From: an uncultured Verrucomicrobiota bacterium
GTDB taxonomy: Bacteria > Verrucomicrobiota > Verrucomicrobiia > Limisphaerales > UBA9464
Assembly (NCBI GenBank): GCA_903907925.1
Contig: CAIVQB010000113.1
Coordinates: 31,136-95,135, forward strand
Length of the DNA: 64,000 nt
Reading direction: 5' to 3'
Shown here: positions 1-8,104 of the stretch, in pieces
How the letters are laid out: each line of letters begins with the position of its first letter
How positions within the stretch are numbered: the stretch's first letter is position 1
Notes under the pieces: generated by a model
The model's database searches: none
What the model was told of the DNA's origin: nothing
What the model saw: only the letters and a program-made list of their open reading frames with translations
Made by a program: the position numbers and the translations under genes

Positions 1-1752
1 CTGGGCCACGCAGATGAGGTATTGTTTGTCCTGCTCGGGAATGAATCCGGTGGGCACTGCGTTGAAAACACCGCCGGTCAGGAAGAGCAACCCGACATAG
101 ACCACCAGACACACGACGCTGTACCGGATGACGCGGGCGACACCGCGGGAGTAGCCGAGGGAGGCACGCTCGAAAAAGCGGTTAAACGGACGGAAGATCC
201 AACCGAAGAGCGCGCTGATCCCGCGGGAAAAGGCGTCCGGCTTCTCATGATGCCCGCGCAGCAACACTGCCGACAGGGCGGGGGAAAGGGTCAGGGAATT
301 GAAGGCCGAGATCACCGTTGAAATGGCGATGGTGATGGCGAACTGCTTGTAGAACTGGCCGCTGAGACCGCTGATGAACGCGGTGGGAATGAAGACCGCG
401 CACAACACCAGGGCTGTCGCGACGATCGGGCCGGTCACTTCATCCATGGCCTTGCGGGTGGCGTCGATCGGCGACAGTCCGAGGGCGATGTTCCGTTCGA
501 CATTTTCCACCACCACGATGGCGTCGTCGACCACGATGCCGATGGCCAGCACCAGGCCGAACAGCGACAGCGCATTGATGGAGAACCCGAGCGCGGCCAT
601 GACGGCGAAGGTGCCCACCAATGAGACCGGCACGGCCACCAACGGAATAATGGACGCCCGCCAGGTTTGCAGGAACAACAGCACCACCAGCACCACCAGC
701 AGTACGGCTTCAAACAGGGTGTGAATGACGGCGTCGATGGATTTGGCAACGAAGACCGTCGGGTCGTACACCACGTTGAAATCCATCCCGGCGGGGAAGT
801 TCCGTTTCAAGTCGGCCATCGTCTTGCGGACGGTGCGGGAGAGCTCGAGAGCGTTGCTGCCGGGTTGTTGGAAGATCGGCAGGGCAACGGCGGATTTGTT
901 GTTGAGCTGCGACCGGAGACTGAATTCACCGGCTCCCAGTTCAATCCGCGCCACGTCGCGCAATCGGACCGTTTCACCGTGCGCACCGGTCTTGATCAGG
1001 ATGCCGCCGAATTCCTCCTCGGACACCAGGCGGCCTTGGGTGTTGATCTGAAGTTCGAATCCCACCGGTCCGGCCACCGGTTGCTGGCCGACGGCACCGG
1101 CCGCGACCTGGACGTTCTGCTCGCGGATCGCATCGACCACATCACTCGCCGTGAGGCCTCGGGCCGCGGTTTTTTCGGGGTCGAGCCAGACCCGCATCGC
1201 GTAGTCGCCCGATCCGAACACCTGGACCTGACCGACGCCGGGAATCCGGGCCAGCACGTCCTTCACCTGGAGCGTGGCGTAGTTGCGGACAAAGATGTCG
1301 TCGTAGGTTCCGTCAGAGGTCAGATGGACCACCATCGTGAGGTCCGGGGTGGATTTGATGGTCAACACACCGAGGCGACGAACCTCTTCCGGCAGCTTGG
1401 GTAGGGCCTGTGAAACGCGGTTCTGAACCAGCACCTGGGCTTGGTCGATGTCGGTGCCCAGCTTGAAGGTGACCGTCAGCGTCATGACGCCGTCGCTGGT
1501 CGACTGCGAAAAGATGTAGAGCGAATTCTCGACGCCGTTGAGCTGCTGTTCGAGGGGGATGGCGACCGTTTCGGAGATCGTCTTCGGATTGGCGCCCGGA
1601 TAGACGGCGCGGACCACGATCTGAGGCGGCGTGACTTCGGGGTACTCGCTGATCGGGAGGCGGAAGAGGCAGATCAATCCGACCACGAAGATCAGGATCG
1701 ACAGCACCGCCGCGAAGATCGGGCGGCGGATGAAGAAATGGGAAAAATTCAT
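1..1752 (-). CDS. RND (HAE1-type) efflux permease, N-terminal 584 residues; runs off the left edge
   Basis: Inner-membrane, proton-driven pump subunit of a tripartite drug/solute efflux system. The reading frame starts at ATG 1752-1750 and stays open to the left edge. The start MNFSHFFIRRPIFAAVLSIL is the usual first transmembrane helix of AcrB-like permeases, and it is followed by the LPISEYPEVTPP segment typical of HAE1 pumps. The last visible residues (EQDKQYLICVAQ) belong to the second half of an AcrB-like chain, so about 55% of a roughly 1040-residue protein is present. It lies 31 bp after the adaptor gene and is certainly co-transcribed with it. The substrate cannot be read from sequence. 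The fully open frame and clear family signature make this call secure. Confidence 0.93.
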   Translation of the reverse strand, partial: MNFSHFFIRRPIFAAVLSILIFVVGLICLFRLPISEYPEVTPPQIVVRAVYPGANPKTISETVAIPLEQQLNGVENSLYIFSQSTSDGVMTLTVTFKLGTDIDQAQVLVQNRVSQALPKLPEEVRRLGVLTIKSTPDLTMVVHLTSDGTYDDIFVRNYATLQVKDVLARIPGVGQVQVFGSGDYAMRVWLDPEKTAARGLTASDVVDAIREQNVQVAAGAVGQQPVAGPVGFELQINTQGRLVSEEEFGGILIKTGAHGETVRLRDVARIELGAGEFSLRSQLNNKSAVALPIFQQPGSNALELSRTVRKTMADLKRNFPAGMDFNVVYDPTVFVAKSIDAVIHTLFEAVLLVVLVVLLFLQTWRASIIPLVAVPVSLVGTFAVMAALGFSINALSLFGLVLAIGIVVDDAIVVVENVERNIALGLSPIDATRKAMDEVTGPIVATALVLCAVFIPTAFISGLSGQFYKQFAITIAISTVISAFNSLTLSPALSAVLLRGHHEKPDAFSRGISALFGWIFRPFNRFFERASLGYSRGVARVIRYSVVCLVVYVGLLFLTGGVFNAVPTGFIPEQDKQYLICVAQ

Positions 1753-1783
1753 GCGGCAGATCCGAAGTTCCGATGGTCGGAGT

Positions 1784-2941
1784 TCAACGGCTCGATGGTT
1801 CGGCGGTCGACTTGGGTGGGTCGATCGGTTTGACCGGCATTCCCGGCATCATGATCCGCTGGAGTCCGTTGATCACCACGCGATCGGTGGGCTGGAGTCC
1901 GCTGTGAATGATCCGCCGCGTCCCGGCAGCACCGCCGAGGCTGACGACATGTTTCTCCACAATGTTGGAGGCGTTGACCGTGTAGACGAACTTCAGGCTT
2001 TGTTCGGTCATCACCGCCACCTCGGGAATCAGGAGGACTTGTTCGCGTGCGGACCCGGGAACACGGACGCGCGCGAACAGCCCGGGCAGCAGGCGTCCGT
2101 CGGCATTCGGAAACTCGGCGCGCAGCAGAATGCTTCCGGTGGCCGGATCGACCCGGTTGTCGAAATGTTCGATGCGGCCGTGAAAGGGACGATCCTTCGA
2201 ATCTTCCAATCCCATGTCCACGGCAATGCGGCCGTCCTCTGTCTTACTGAGTTTGCCAGCGCGATCGAGTGCCTGGAACTTGAGGAAGGACGCCTCGTCG
2301 ACATCGGCGTAGGCATGGATCGGATCGATGCTGACGACGATGGCCAGAAGCGTGGTGAAGCCATCGACGCCGGAGACGTTGTTGCCGGCGGTGACCAAGG
2401 CGCGGCCGATGCGCCCGGTGATCGGGGATTTGACCTGGCAGTAATCGAGTTCGATGCGGGCTGAAGTCGCCGCGGCTTCGGCGGCTTGAACCGCGGCTGC
2501 GGTGTCCTTCGACTTCCACTGCCGGGTGTCGGCCTCCTCGGATGACAGGGTATTGTTGGTAAGAAGCTGGCTGCCGCGCGTCGCTTCACGTTGGGCGACT
2601 TCCGCGGCCACGCGGGCGCGGGCGAGATCGGCCTCCGCATGACGCAACGCGGTTTCCTTCGGTCGAGGATTGATGACGAAGAGGACGTCCCCCTTGTTGA
2701 CCTGCTGACCCGCCGTGAAGCGGACCTCGGTCAGGTACCCGGAAACACGCGGGCGGATTTCCACGGTCTCCGCCGCGTCCAATCGCGCGGTGAACTCATC
2801 GTACTCCACGCGCTCCTCGCGTTCCGGCAAAGCGACAGTGACCTCTTCGGCGGACGGCGGGCCGCCGTTGGGATGGGGACGGCATCCGGCGGCCGTCCAT
2901 CCGAGGGCCAGCAGCAAAAAACAAATCGGGAGGCGCAACAT
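1784..2941 (-). CDS. Efflux RND periplasmic adaptor subunit (membrane fusion protein), lipoprotein
   Basis: AcrA/MexA-like adaptor linking the pump to an outer-membrane channel. I place the start at the internal ATG 2941 because the protein then opens with a lipoprotein signal (MLRLPICFLLLALGWTAAGC, lipobox AAG-C). An in-frame ATG at 2968 would only add nine residues before it. The barrel-lipoyl part (RPRVSGYLTEVRF, then GDVLFVINP) comes first, then an alpha-hairpin rich in Ala/Glu, the second lipoyl half (CQVKSPITGRIGRALVTAG) and the beta-barrel with the DPATGSILLRAEFPN signature. Length, about 385 residues, is normal. It sits directly upstream of the permease. No outer-membrane channel gene is visible in the window; it may lie beyond the left edge. 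Confidence 0.92.
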   Translation of the reverse strand: MLRLPICFLLLALGWTAAGCRPHPNGGPPSAEEVTVALPEREERVEYDEFTARLDAAETVEIRPRVSGYLTEVRFTAGQQVNKGDVLFVINPRPKETALRHAEADLARARVAAEVAQREATRGSQLLTNNTLSSEEADTRQWKSKDTAAAVQAAEAAATSARIELDYCQVKSPITGRIGRALVTAGNNVSGVDGFTTLLAIVVSIDPIHAYADVDEASFLKFQALDRAGKLSKTEDGRIAVDMGLEDSKDRPFHGRIEHFDNRVDPATGSILLRAEFPNADGRLLPGLFARVRVPGSAREQVLLIPEVAVMTEQSLKFVYTVNASNIVEKHVVSLGGAAGTRRIIHSGLQPTDRVVINGLQRIMMPGMPVKPIDPPKSTAEPSSR

Positions 2942-2999
2942 GGAATTAAAGGTGCGGGGATGAGGCAAAGGCGGCGGGTGATGGCGCGCGTCGACCGGG

Positions 3000-3335
3000 C
3001 TATTCCGTCAGGCTCACCACCGAGCGGTTTAAAATATCCTGCTGGCGACTTTGCCAATCGAGCGCGGACCGGACCTTTTCCTCGGCCAGGACCGGAAGGG
3101 CCAGCATCGGAACCGGAGTTTGGAGCGCCACCGCTTCTGCCTCCCGGACCAGGCGTCGGAGGCACCGGTGAGGCAGTTTTCCGTCAAATTCGAAGGCAAA
3201 AGCCACCACCAGACGGCGAGCCAGTTTTGCGAAATCAGGGGTGAGCCGGCCACCGGCAGAGAGGAGTTTGGACTGCCGTTTTGGAAGGCTGATAGTTGTA
3301 AGTCTTTGTAAAGGAGTGTTCTCCACCGCGATCAT
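3000..3335 (-). CDS. Hypothetical 111-residue protein leading the efflux operon
   Basis: I do not recognise the family. The ORF begins at ATG 3335, just downstream of the TetR-type palindrome, and ends 58 bp before the adaptor gene, so it would be the first gene of the efflux operon. It is basic, with an Ala/Leu/Arg/Val-rich middle (RLVVAFAFEFDGKLPHRCLR) and no signal peptide, membrane helix or metal motif. Its residue composition looks protein-like and no better ORF covers this stretch. No Shine-Dalgarno sequence is seen. If the promoter guess at 3351-3372 is right, the mRNA would be nearly leaderless. It could still be spurious. Confidence 0.5.
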   Translation of the reverse strand: MIAVENTPLQRLTTISLPKRQSKLLSAGGRLTPDFAKLARRLVVAFAFEFDGKLPHRCLRRLVREAEAVALQTPVPMLALPVLAEEKVRSALDWQSRQQDILNRSVVSLTE

Positions 3336-3350
3336 ACCGGTATTTTGGCT

Positions 3351-3372
3351 TACTTTACCGATCGGTCAAGTA
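3351..3372. promoter_or_regulatory. TetR-type operator palindrome before the efflux operon
   Basis: The 22-bp sequence reads TACTT-t-ACCGATCGGT-c-AAGTA. Apart from one mismatched pair it is identical to its reverse complement. The ACCGATCGGT core is of the kind bound by many TetR repressors. On the minus strand it contains TTGACC followed 17 bp later by AAAATA, so it would overlap a -35 box. It lies between the 3' end of the tetR gene and the first gene of the efflux operon. That TetR binds it is inferred from position and symmetry. Confidence 0.7.
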
Positions 3373-3389
3373 GGCCGGTTCAAAACGCC

Positions 3390-4004
3390 TCATGAAACCG
3401 GATGGAGCGGTGCCCGAATCCGGAGGAGTCGGTTGACGGCGGACTCCAATTCGAGGAGGACGGCCGGATCGTTTTGGATCTTGGCCTGGAGTAGGAGACC
3501 CAGGACGCAGGAGTAAACCTGGGTGGCGGCGGCGCGGGGCTGATCGACCTCCGCGCTGCCCTGAAGTTGTGCATCGCGGATGGTGGCTTCGAGGTAATCG
3601 AGCCAGCGGTCCATCATCTCCTGCGCTTTGGCGCGGATCTTCGGATCTTGGGTGGCCAGCTCGGATCCGGCGTTGGCATACGGACAGCCGACCACGTAGC
3701 CGTAGGTGAGGAATTTCTGGTGCTGGGTTTCGTGGAGCCGTGTGCACCACCGTTGCAACCGCTCGATGGGATCGGTGGCGGAGGAGAACAACCGGTCCAA
3801 ATCGGGTTGCGCCGACTGCCAGTGGGCCTCGTAGGCCGCCACCGCCAGATCCGATTTGCTGGGGAAGAAATGGTAGAAACTCCCCTTGTTCACACCCGCG
3901 CGTTCGCAGATGTCATCGACGCTCACGCCGCCGTAGCTGCTGGTCCAGATCAGGTCCAGTGCGGCTTCGAGCAGCTTTTCACGTGCATCGCTGTGGCGTC
4001 CCAT
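3390..4004 (-). CDS. TetR/AcrR family transcriptional repressor
   Basis: DNA-binding repressor of about 204 residues, the usual TetR length. The start is the ATG at 4004 (MGRHSDAREKLLEAALDLI); the frame is open further upstream but that stretch is Arg-rich and not protein-like. The N-terminal helix-turn-helix is clear: VSVDDICERAGVNKGSFYHFF near residues 25-45, followed by a helical ligand-binding domain. The FxTYGYVVGCPYANAGSELA segment resembles the AcrR-like subgroup with a TetR_C domain. The gene points toward the efflux operon and ends 18 bp before the palindrome at 3351, so it most likely represses that operon in response to a pump substrate. The ligand is unknown. Confidence 0.9.
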   Translation of the reverse strand: MGRHSDAREKLLEAALDLIWTSSYGGVSVDDICERAGVNKGSFYHFFPSKSDLAVAAYEAHWQSAQPDLDRLFSSATDPIERLQRWCTRLHETQHQKFLTYGYVVGCPYANAGSELATQDPKIRAKAQEMMDRWLDYLEATIRDAQLQGSAEVDQPRAAATQVYSCVLGLLLQAKIQNDPAVLLELESAVNRLLRIRAPLHPVS

Positions 4005-4105
4005 TGGGTTCCGGTTTGCAGGTGCTGACGCCGTTGTGCAAGACGAAAGCGTTTCGATCCGCGCGAGAAAGCGGGGTGTGAAGGGGCGAATCCAGCAACG
4101 AAGAC

Positions 4106-4456
4106 TCAGGCCACCAGGGCGTTCAGTTTGTTGGAAATGGCCTTCTTCGAAGTGGCCCCGACGATCTGGTCGACGACCCGCCCTGATTTGAAAATCAACA
4201 GCGTGGGAATGCTGGCGATTCCGTATCGCGCGGCCGTTTCCTGATTCTCGTCCACGTTGAGTTTTGCGACGCGGGCTCGTCCTGCAAATTCGCGGCCGAG
4301 TTCTTCGATCGCCGGGGCGATCATGCGGCAGGGTCCGCACCACGGAGCCCAAAAGTCGACCAGCACGGGTTGTTGGGATTCGAGTACGTCCGGTGAAAAC
4401 GTGAGGTCTGAAGTGGCAACCGCGGCACCGGGTCCGGGTTCTAGAAGCGTATTCAT
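4106..4456 (-). CDS. trxA: Thioredoxin
   Basis: Cytoplasmic dithiol-disulfide oxidoreductase that keeps protein thiols reduced together with thioredoxin reductase. The active site WAPWCGPCRM and the cis-proline segment (ASIPTLLIFKSG) are intact. The start is taken at ATG 4456 because AAAGGAT lies at the right distance upstream; an ATG 13 codons earlier lacks this. The N-terminus (MNTLLEPGPGAAVATSDLTF) is about ten residues longer than in E. coli TrxA but contains no signal peptide. It is followed by the tetR gene and preceded by glycogen phosphorylase on the same strand; gaps of about 100-140 bp leave operon membership open. Confidence 0.95.
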   Translation of the reverse strand: MNTLLEPGPGAAVATSDLTFSPDVLESQQPVLVDFWAPWCGPCRMIAPAIEELGREFAGRARVAKLNVDENQETAARYGIASIPTLLIFKSGRVVDQIVGATSKKAISNKLNALVA

Positions 4457-4594
4457 AAGTCGATCCTTTATCCTATCGGAAGGAACGTCGCCCATATTTA
4501 GCGGCGGTCAACCGGGGGGGATTCGGAACGACGGCGGGCGGAGGGCGGCCGTGAATGCGTTGCCCTCCACCCGCTTCTGAAAACGCGGATCCGC

Positions 4595-6745
4595 TCAGCG
4601 GGTGAGGTAAGACTTGGTGGTGTATTCCTGCACCATGCGCCAGGTGCTGTACTGCGGTGCGAGGGTGGCCATGGTGTGACGGATGCGTGTGATCCACTGG
4701 CGCGGGACGCCCGACGCATCGCGGTTGAAGAAGCCGGGAACGACCTCCTCGGTCAGAGTCTTGTAGAGGTTGGCGCTGTCGACCCGGTCCTGTTCGTCGA
4801 CGTCGGCTGGGTGGGAATCGGGCCCGATGGAGAAGCCGTTCTGTGTGTCGTAGCCCTCGCGCCACCAGCCGTCCATGATGCTCAGGTTCATGCACCCGTG
4901 CGGCGTGGTCTTCATGCCGCTCGTGCCCGAGGCCTCCAACGGCCGGCGGGGATTGTTCAGCCAGATGTCGCATCCGGCCACCATCTGACGACACACGTGG
5001 ATGTCGTAGTTCTCGATGAACACCAGGTGTCCCTTGAGCTCGCTGAATTTGCTGAGGTGAATGATTTTCTGGATGAACGCCTTTCCGGCGTCGTCGCGCG
5101 GATGGGCTTTTCCGGCGAAGATGAACTGCACCGGCCGGGCGGAGTCCTGGGCCAGCTTCACGATGTTCTCGAACTGGTCGAAGATCAGCGGGGCGCGCTT
5201 GTAGGTGGCGAAGCGGCGGGCGAATCCGATGGTGAGCGCATCGGGATTGAGGAAGCCGTCGAAGGTAATGAAGTCCCCCTGGCTGAACGTCCGGCCCTGG
5301 AGCAGCAGCCGGCGACGGGTAAACTCGACCAATTCGCGCCGCAGCTTGTAGCGCAATGCCCAGATTTCCTCGTCGGAAATGAATTCGGGATCGGTCACCC
5401 GGTTCCAGAACTCGGCCGTGTTGGCTTCGGTGACGAAGGCGGAATCAGGCCGTCCCAGCGCGGCGAACTTGCGGCGCCACACCCGGCGGGCGGGTCCCTT
5501 CATCCAGCCGACGAGGTGAATGCCGTTGGTAATGTGTCCGATCGGGACCTTGTCGGGATCGGTGGTGCCGAAGAGTTCGGTCCACATTTCCCGGCTGACC
5601 GCTCCGTGCAGTTCGCTGACGCCGTTGGCCGCCCGCGAAAGCTTGAGAGCGAGGACCGTCATGCAGAATGGCTCAGTCTTATCGTTGGCGCGGACCCGGC
5701 CGAGGTTCATCAACTCCTCGTGGGTGATCTTGAGGCTGGTGACGAATTTCTGTCCCGCATAGCCCATGAGATCGCTGCTGAACCGGTCGTGGCCGGCCTC
5801 AACGGGCGTGTGAGTGGTGAACAGGCATTCGCCCTTGGTGAGCGTTGACGCTTCGCCGAACGATTTTCCGGCCGCCAATTTCTCGCGGATCAATTCCAGG
5901 GTCAGGAAGGCCGCATGACCCTCGTTCATGTGGAAGGTCGAGGGCTGGATTCCCAGCGCCCGCAGCAGGCGGACGCCGCCGACGCCGAGCAGGATTTCCT
6001 GGAGAATGCGGGTGGTGGAATCGCCGCCGTACACCCGGTTGGTGAGGTCGCGGTAATGGGCCTCGTTTTCCGGACGGTTGGCGTCGAGCAGGTAGACCGG
6101 TACGCGGCCGACGTTCACCCGCCACGCGTGGAAGCGGACGCTGCAGCCCGCGAGACGCACGCTGCAAACCAGCGGTTCGCCGCGGGAATCGAGCACCGGT
6201 TCCAACGGCAGGTTGCGGGGATTGAGCTGGGTGTAGGTTTCCTGCTGCCAGTTGTCGTGGTTGACCGACTGCTGGAAATAGCCCTCGCGGTAAAAAAGGC
6301 TGATGCCGACAAAGCCGATGCCGAGGTCGCTGGCGGATTTGGCGTGGTCACCGGCGAGCGCACCGAGGCCGCCGGCGGCGATGGGCAGTGTTTCGTGAAA
6401 GGCGAATTCGGCCGAGAAATAGGCGACCGGATTGGCCTTGAGCTGCGGTGCATTGGCCGCGCCCCAGGTGGCTTTCTCGTTCAGGTAGGCATCGAAATTA
6501 TCCAGAACCTTGCGGACCCGATCGGCAAATCCCGGCTCCTGCAGTCGGACCCGCAGTTCGTAGTCCGAGACTTCGTGGAGAATGGCGACGGCGTTGTGAT
6601 AGAGATTCTGCCAGCCCCGTGGGGACAGCTCGTGAAATACTTCCTGCGCGTCCTGATCCCAACTCCACCAGATGTTGCGGGCAAGCCGGTTGAGTCCGGT
6701 CGTCAGTTGGGTGAGTTCAGTCGCGTTCAGCGGTTTGGTAGTCAT
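4595..6745 (-). CDS. glgP: Alpha-glucan (glycogen) phosphorylase
   Basis: PLP-dependent glycosyltransferase (GT35) that releases glucose-1-phosphate from glycogen or maltodextrin. The protein is about 716 residues and belongs to the shorter bacterial/archaeal type of glucan phosphorylase. The N-terminal YFSAEFAFHETLPIAAGGLGALAGDHAKSA region binds substrate phosphate. EASGTSGMK near residue 612 carries the lysine expected to bind pyridoxal phosphate. HITNGIHLVGWM and FARRFATYKRA are further family landmarks. The start is taken at ATG 6745 (MTTKPLNATELTQL), 15 codons inside the longest frame, because the extra residues have no family character. No clear ribosome binding site is seen. The gene stands alone here, with no other glycogen gene in the window. 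Confidence 0.95.
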   Translation of the reverse strand: MTTKPLNATELTQLTTGLNRLARNIWWSWDQDAQEVFHELSPRGWQNLYHNAVAILHEVSDYELRVRLQEPGFADRVRKVLDNFDAYLNEKATWGAANAPQLKANPVAYFSAEFAFHETLPIAAGGLGALAGDHAKSASDLGIGFVGISLFYREGYFQQSVNHDNWQQETYTQLNPRNLPLEPVLDSRGEPLVCSVRLAGCSVRFHAWRVNVGRVPVYLLDANRPENEAHYRDLTNRVYGGDSTTRILQEILLGVGGVRLLRALGIQPSTFHMNEGHAAFLTLELIREKLAAGKSFGEASTLTKGECLFTTHTPVEAGHDRFSSDLMGYAGQKFVTSLKITHEELMNLGRVRANDKTEPFCMTVLALKLSRAANGVSELHGAVSREMWTELFGTTDPDKVPIGHITNGIHLVGWMKGPARRVWRRKFAALGRPDSAFVTEANTAEFWNRVTDPEFISDEEIWALRYKLRRELVEFTRRRLLLQGRTFSQGDFITFDGFLNPDALTIGFARRFATYKRAPLIFDQFENIVKLAQDSARPVQFIFAGKAHPRDDAGKAFIQKIIHLSKFSELKGHLVFIENYDIHVCRQMVAGCDIWLNNPRRPLEASGTSGMKTTPHGCMNLSIMDGWWREGYDTQNGFSIGPDSHPADVDEQDRVDSANLYKTLTEEVVPGFFNRDASGVPRQWITRIRHTMATLAPQYSTWRMVQEYTTKSYLTR

Positions 6746-6830
6746 GAATGGACAGGGGTCTGCGTCGGACGGTGTGTTTGGGAGCACCATCGACTACTAG
6801 GAACTACCCGCGGGAACGACGGGCAGTAAA

Positions 6831-6856
6831 CAAAAAAGAACCCGCCGTCGGGCGGG
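6831..6856 (-). terminator. Rho-independent terminator of the DUF5679 gene
   Basis: On the minus strand a perfect 6-bp GC stem (CCCGCC-cgac-GGCGGG) is followed by TTCTTTTTTG. It lies 57 bp past the DUF5679 stop codon and upstream of glgP, so it separates these two transcripts. Confidence 0.85.
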
Positions 6857-6912
6857 TGGGGTCGGGTTGCGAGTGAAAAATCAGGAAGCGGCGGTCCATC
6901 ACCGGGCCGGAA

Positions 6913-7125
6913 TCAGGCCGCGGGCGTGACTTCCGCCGGGGTTGCAGCACCGCCCGGGCCGGCCGCGGCGGGAGCCGCGGATTTACCGCCCAAAATCTTG
7001 AACATCACCGCGCCACAGGTCGGGCACTTTCCCTTCACGGCCTTGCGGCCATTCTTCATCGTCTCTTCCACTCCATCCACGATCGGCTTCTTCGCCTTGC
7101 ATTTGACACAGTATCCTTCGGCCAT
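6913..7125 (-). CDS. DUF5679 zinc-ribbon protein
   Basis: Small protein of 70 residues. The core MAEGYCVKCKAKKPI, then KGKCPTCGAVMFKIL, holds two CxxC pairs that should bind one zinc ion; this is the DUF5679 arrangement. The C-terminus is an Ala/Gly/Pro tail without structure. The start is ATG 7125, preceded by GGAAAGGA at good spacing; an upstream in-frame ATG (7164) lacks one. The role of the family is unknown. The gene is monocistronic judging from its own terminator at 6831-6856. Confidence 0.85.
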   Translation of the reverse strand: MAEGYCVKCKAKKPIVDGVEETMKNGRKAVKGKCPTCGAVMFKILGGKSAAPAAAGPGGAATPAEVTPAA

Positions 7126-7234
7126 GGCGATTCCTTTCCGTTTCGGCACGTGAGCCGTGTTCATCGAATTCGAGGCCGAAGGTAGGTGCCGGGGTCGTTG
7201 GGTGTCAACCGGCGCCGGGTTTTGCCCCGACTCG

Positions 7235-8044
7235 TTAACGTCTTAAGTTCCACGAATCCAAGGCATAACGCGCTTCAATCGAGGCCTGAACCCGCGAGGG
7301 GTCCGGACTGGTTTCAGGGGCTTGAGCGTCCCATTCGCGGGTCCAAGCCTCCCGCAGCGCATCGGCGGAAACGGGGATTTCACCGACGAATTCGGCGTGA
7401 CTTCGGTGGTGGCGATAGTCGGGCGACAGCGAAGGGAATCGCAGCAGGCGCGACATCCGATCGGTGTCCGGATGGTGGAGCAGGGTTCCATGAAACAGCA
7501 GCGCGTTTCGTCGACGGCGCTGGGCGTTGCCCGAGACTTTTCGTTCCACGCCGTCCTCCGACCGGACGGCCAGATCGGTGTGGCCGCGGACCACCACCCG
7601 ATCGCCGATCAACGACGTTAGTGCGGTTCGATGACGCTCCATGATCCAGCGGTTGGTGCCGGCGATGGTTCCCAACTCGGAGGTCAATTCGATCCGCAGC
7701 ACCAGGGCGTAATTGAGGCAGCCCGGGCCTTGAACCACCGCGCCGCCCCCGGACTGGCGGCGGAGAATCGGAACCCCTTCCGTCCGGCACGCGGCGACGT
7801 CCACTTCGCGCTCGATGGTTTGTCCGAATCCGACGACGACGAACGGCCGGCACGATTCCCAAAAACACAACACATCGTGGCCTCCCGTCTCGGCAGCCTC
7901 CAGCAGCGTGTCCTCGGTGGCGAGGCACGCTTCGGGTGCCAGACTGGAATCCAAATGCAGGCAGTGCACGGCTGCTGCGTGGTTAAAAAACGACGAAGGT
8001 GCAAGGCCAAACCCGGTTGGGCGGCAGGCTTCTTCGCGGGACAC
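7235..8044 (-). CDS. lplA: Lipoate-protein ligase A family protein
   Basis: Attaches lipoate (or octanoate) to the lipoyl domains of 2-oxoacid dehydrogenases. Family signatures are present: ILRRQSGGGAVVQGPGCLNYALVL near residues 92-115 and the RKVSGNAQRRRRNALLFHGTLL segment with the conserved lysine near 168. About 269 residues if ATG 8044 is used. The first 25 residues are unlike other ligases, and a GTG at 7969 (protein starting VHCLHLDSSLAPEAC) matches the usual N-terminus better, so the true start may be there. It is divergent from aceE, a sensible neighbour because PDH needs a lipoylated E2. Some family members are octanoyltransferases (LipM); sequence alone does not decide. Confidence 0.88.
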   Translation of the reverse strand: MSREEACRPTGFGLAPSSFFNHAAAVHCLHLDSSLAPEACLATEDTLLEAAETGGHDVLCFWESCRPFVVVGFGQTIEREVDVAACRTEGVPILRRQSGGGAVVQGPGCLNYALVLRIELTSELGTIAGTNRWIMERHRTALTSLIGDRVVVRGHTDLAVRSEDGVERKVSGNAQRRRRNALLFHGTLLHHPDTDRMSRLLRFPSLSPDYRHHRSHAEFVGEIPVSADALREAWTREWDAQAPETSPDPSRVQASIEARYALDSWNLRR

Positions 8045-8104
8045 GCGGATTTTGAACCGCGACCGGACTTGGCAGGCCCCGTGTTTCGATTAACCTCACC
8101 GCCT

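Noticed and set aside
667..1404. 245-aa plus-strand ORF
   Set aside because: Antisense to the RND permease, whose frame and motifs are unmistakable; His/Arg/Asp-rich shadow.
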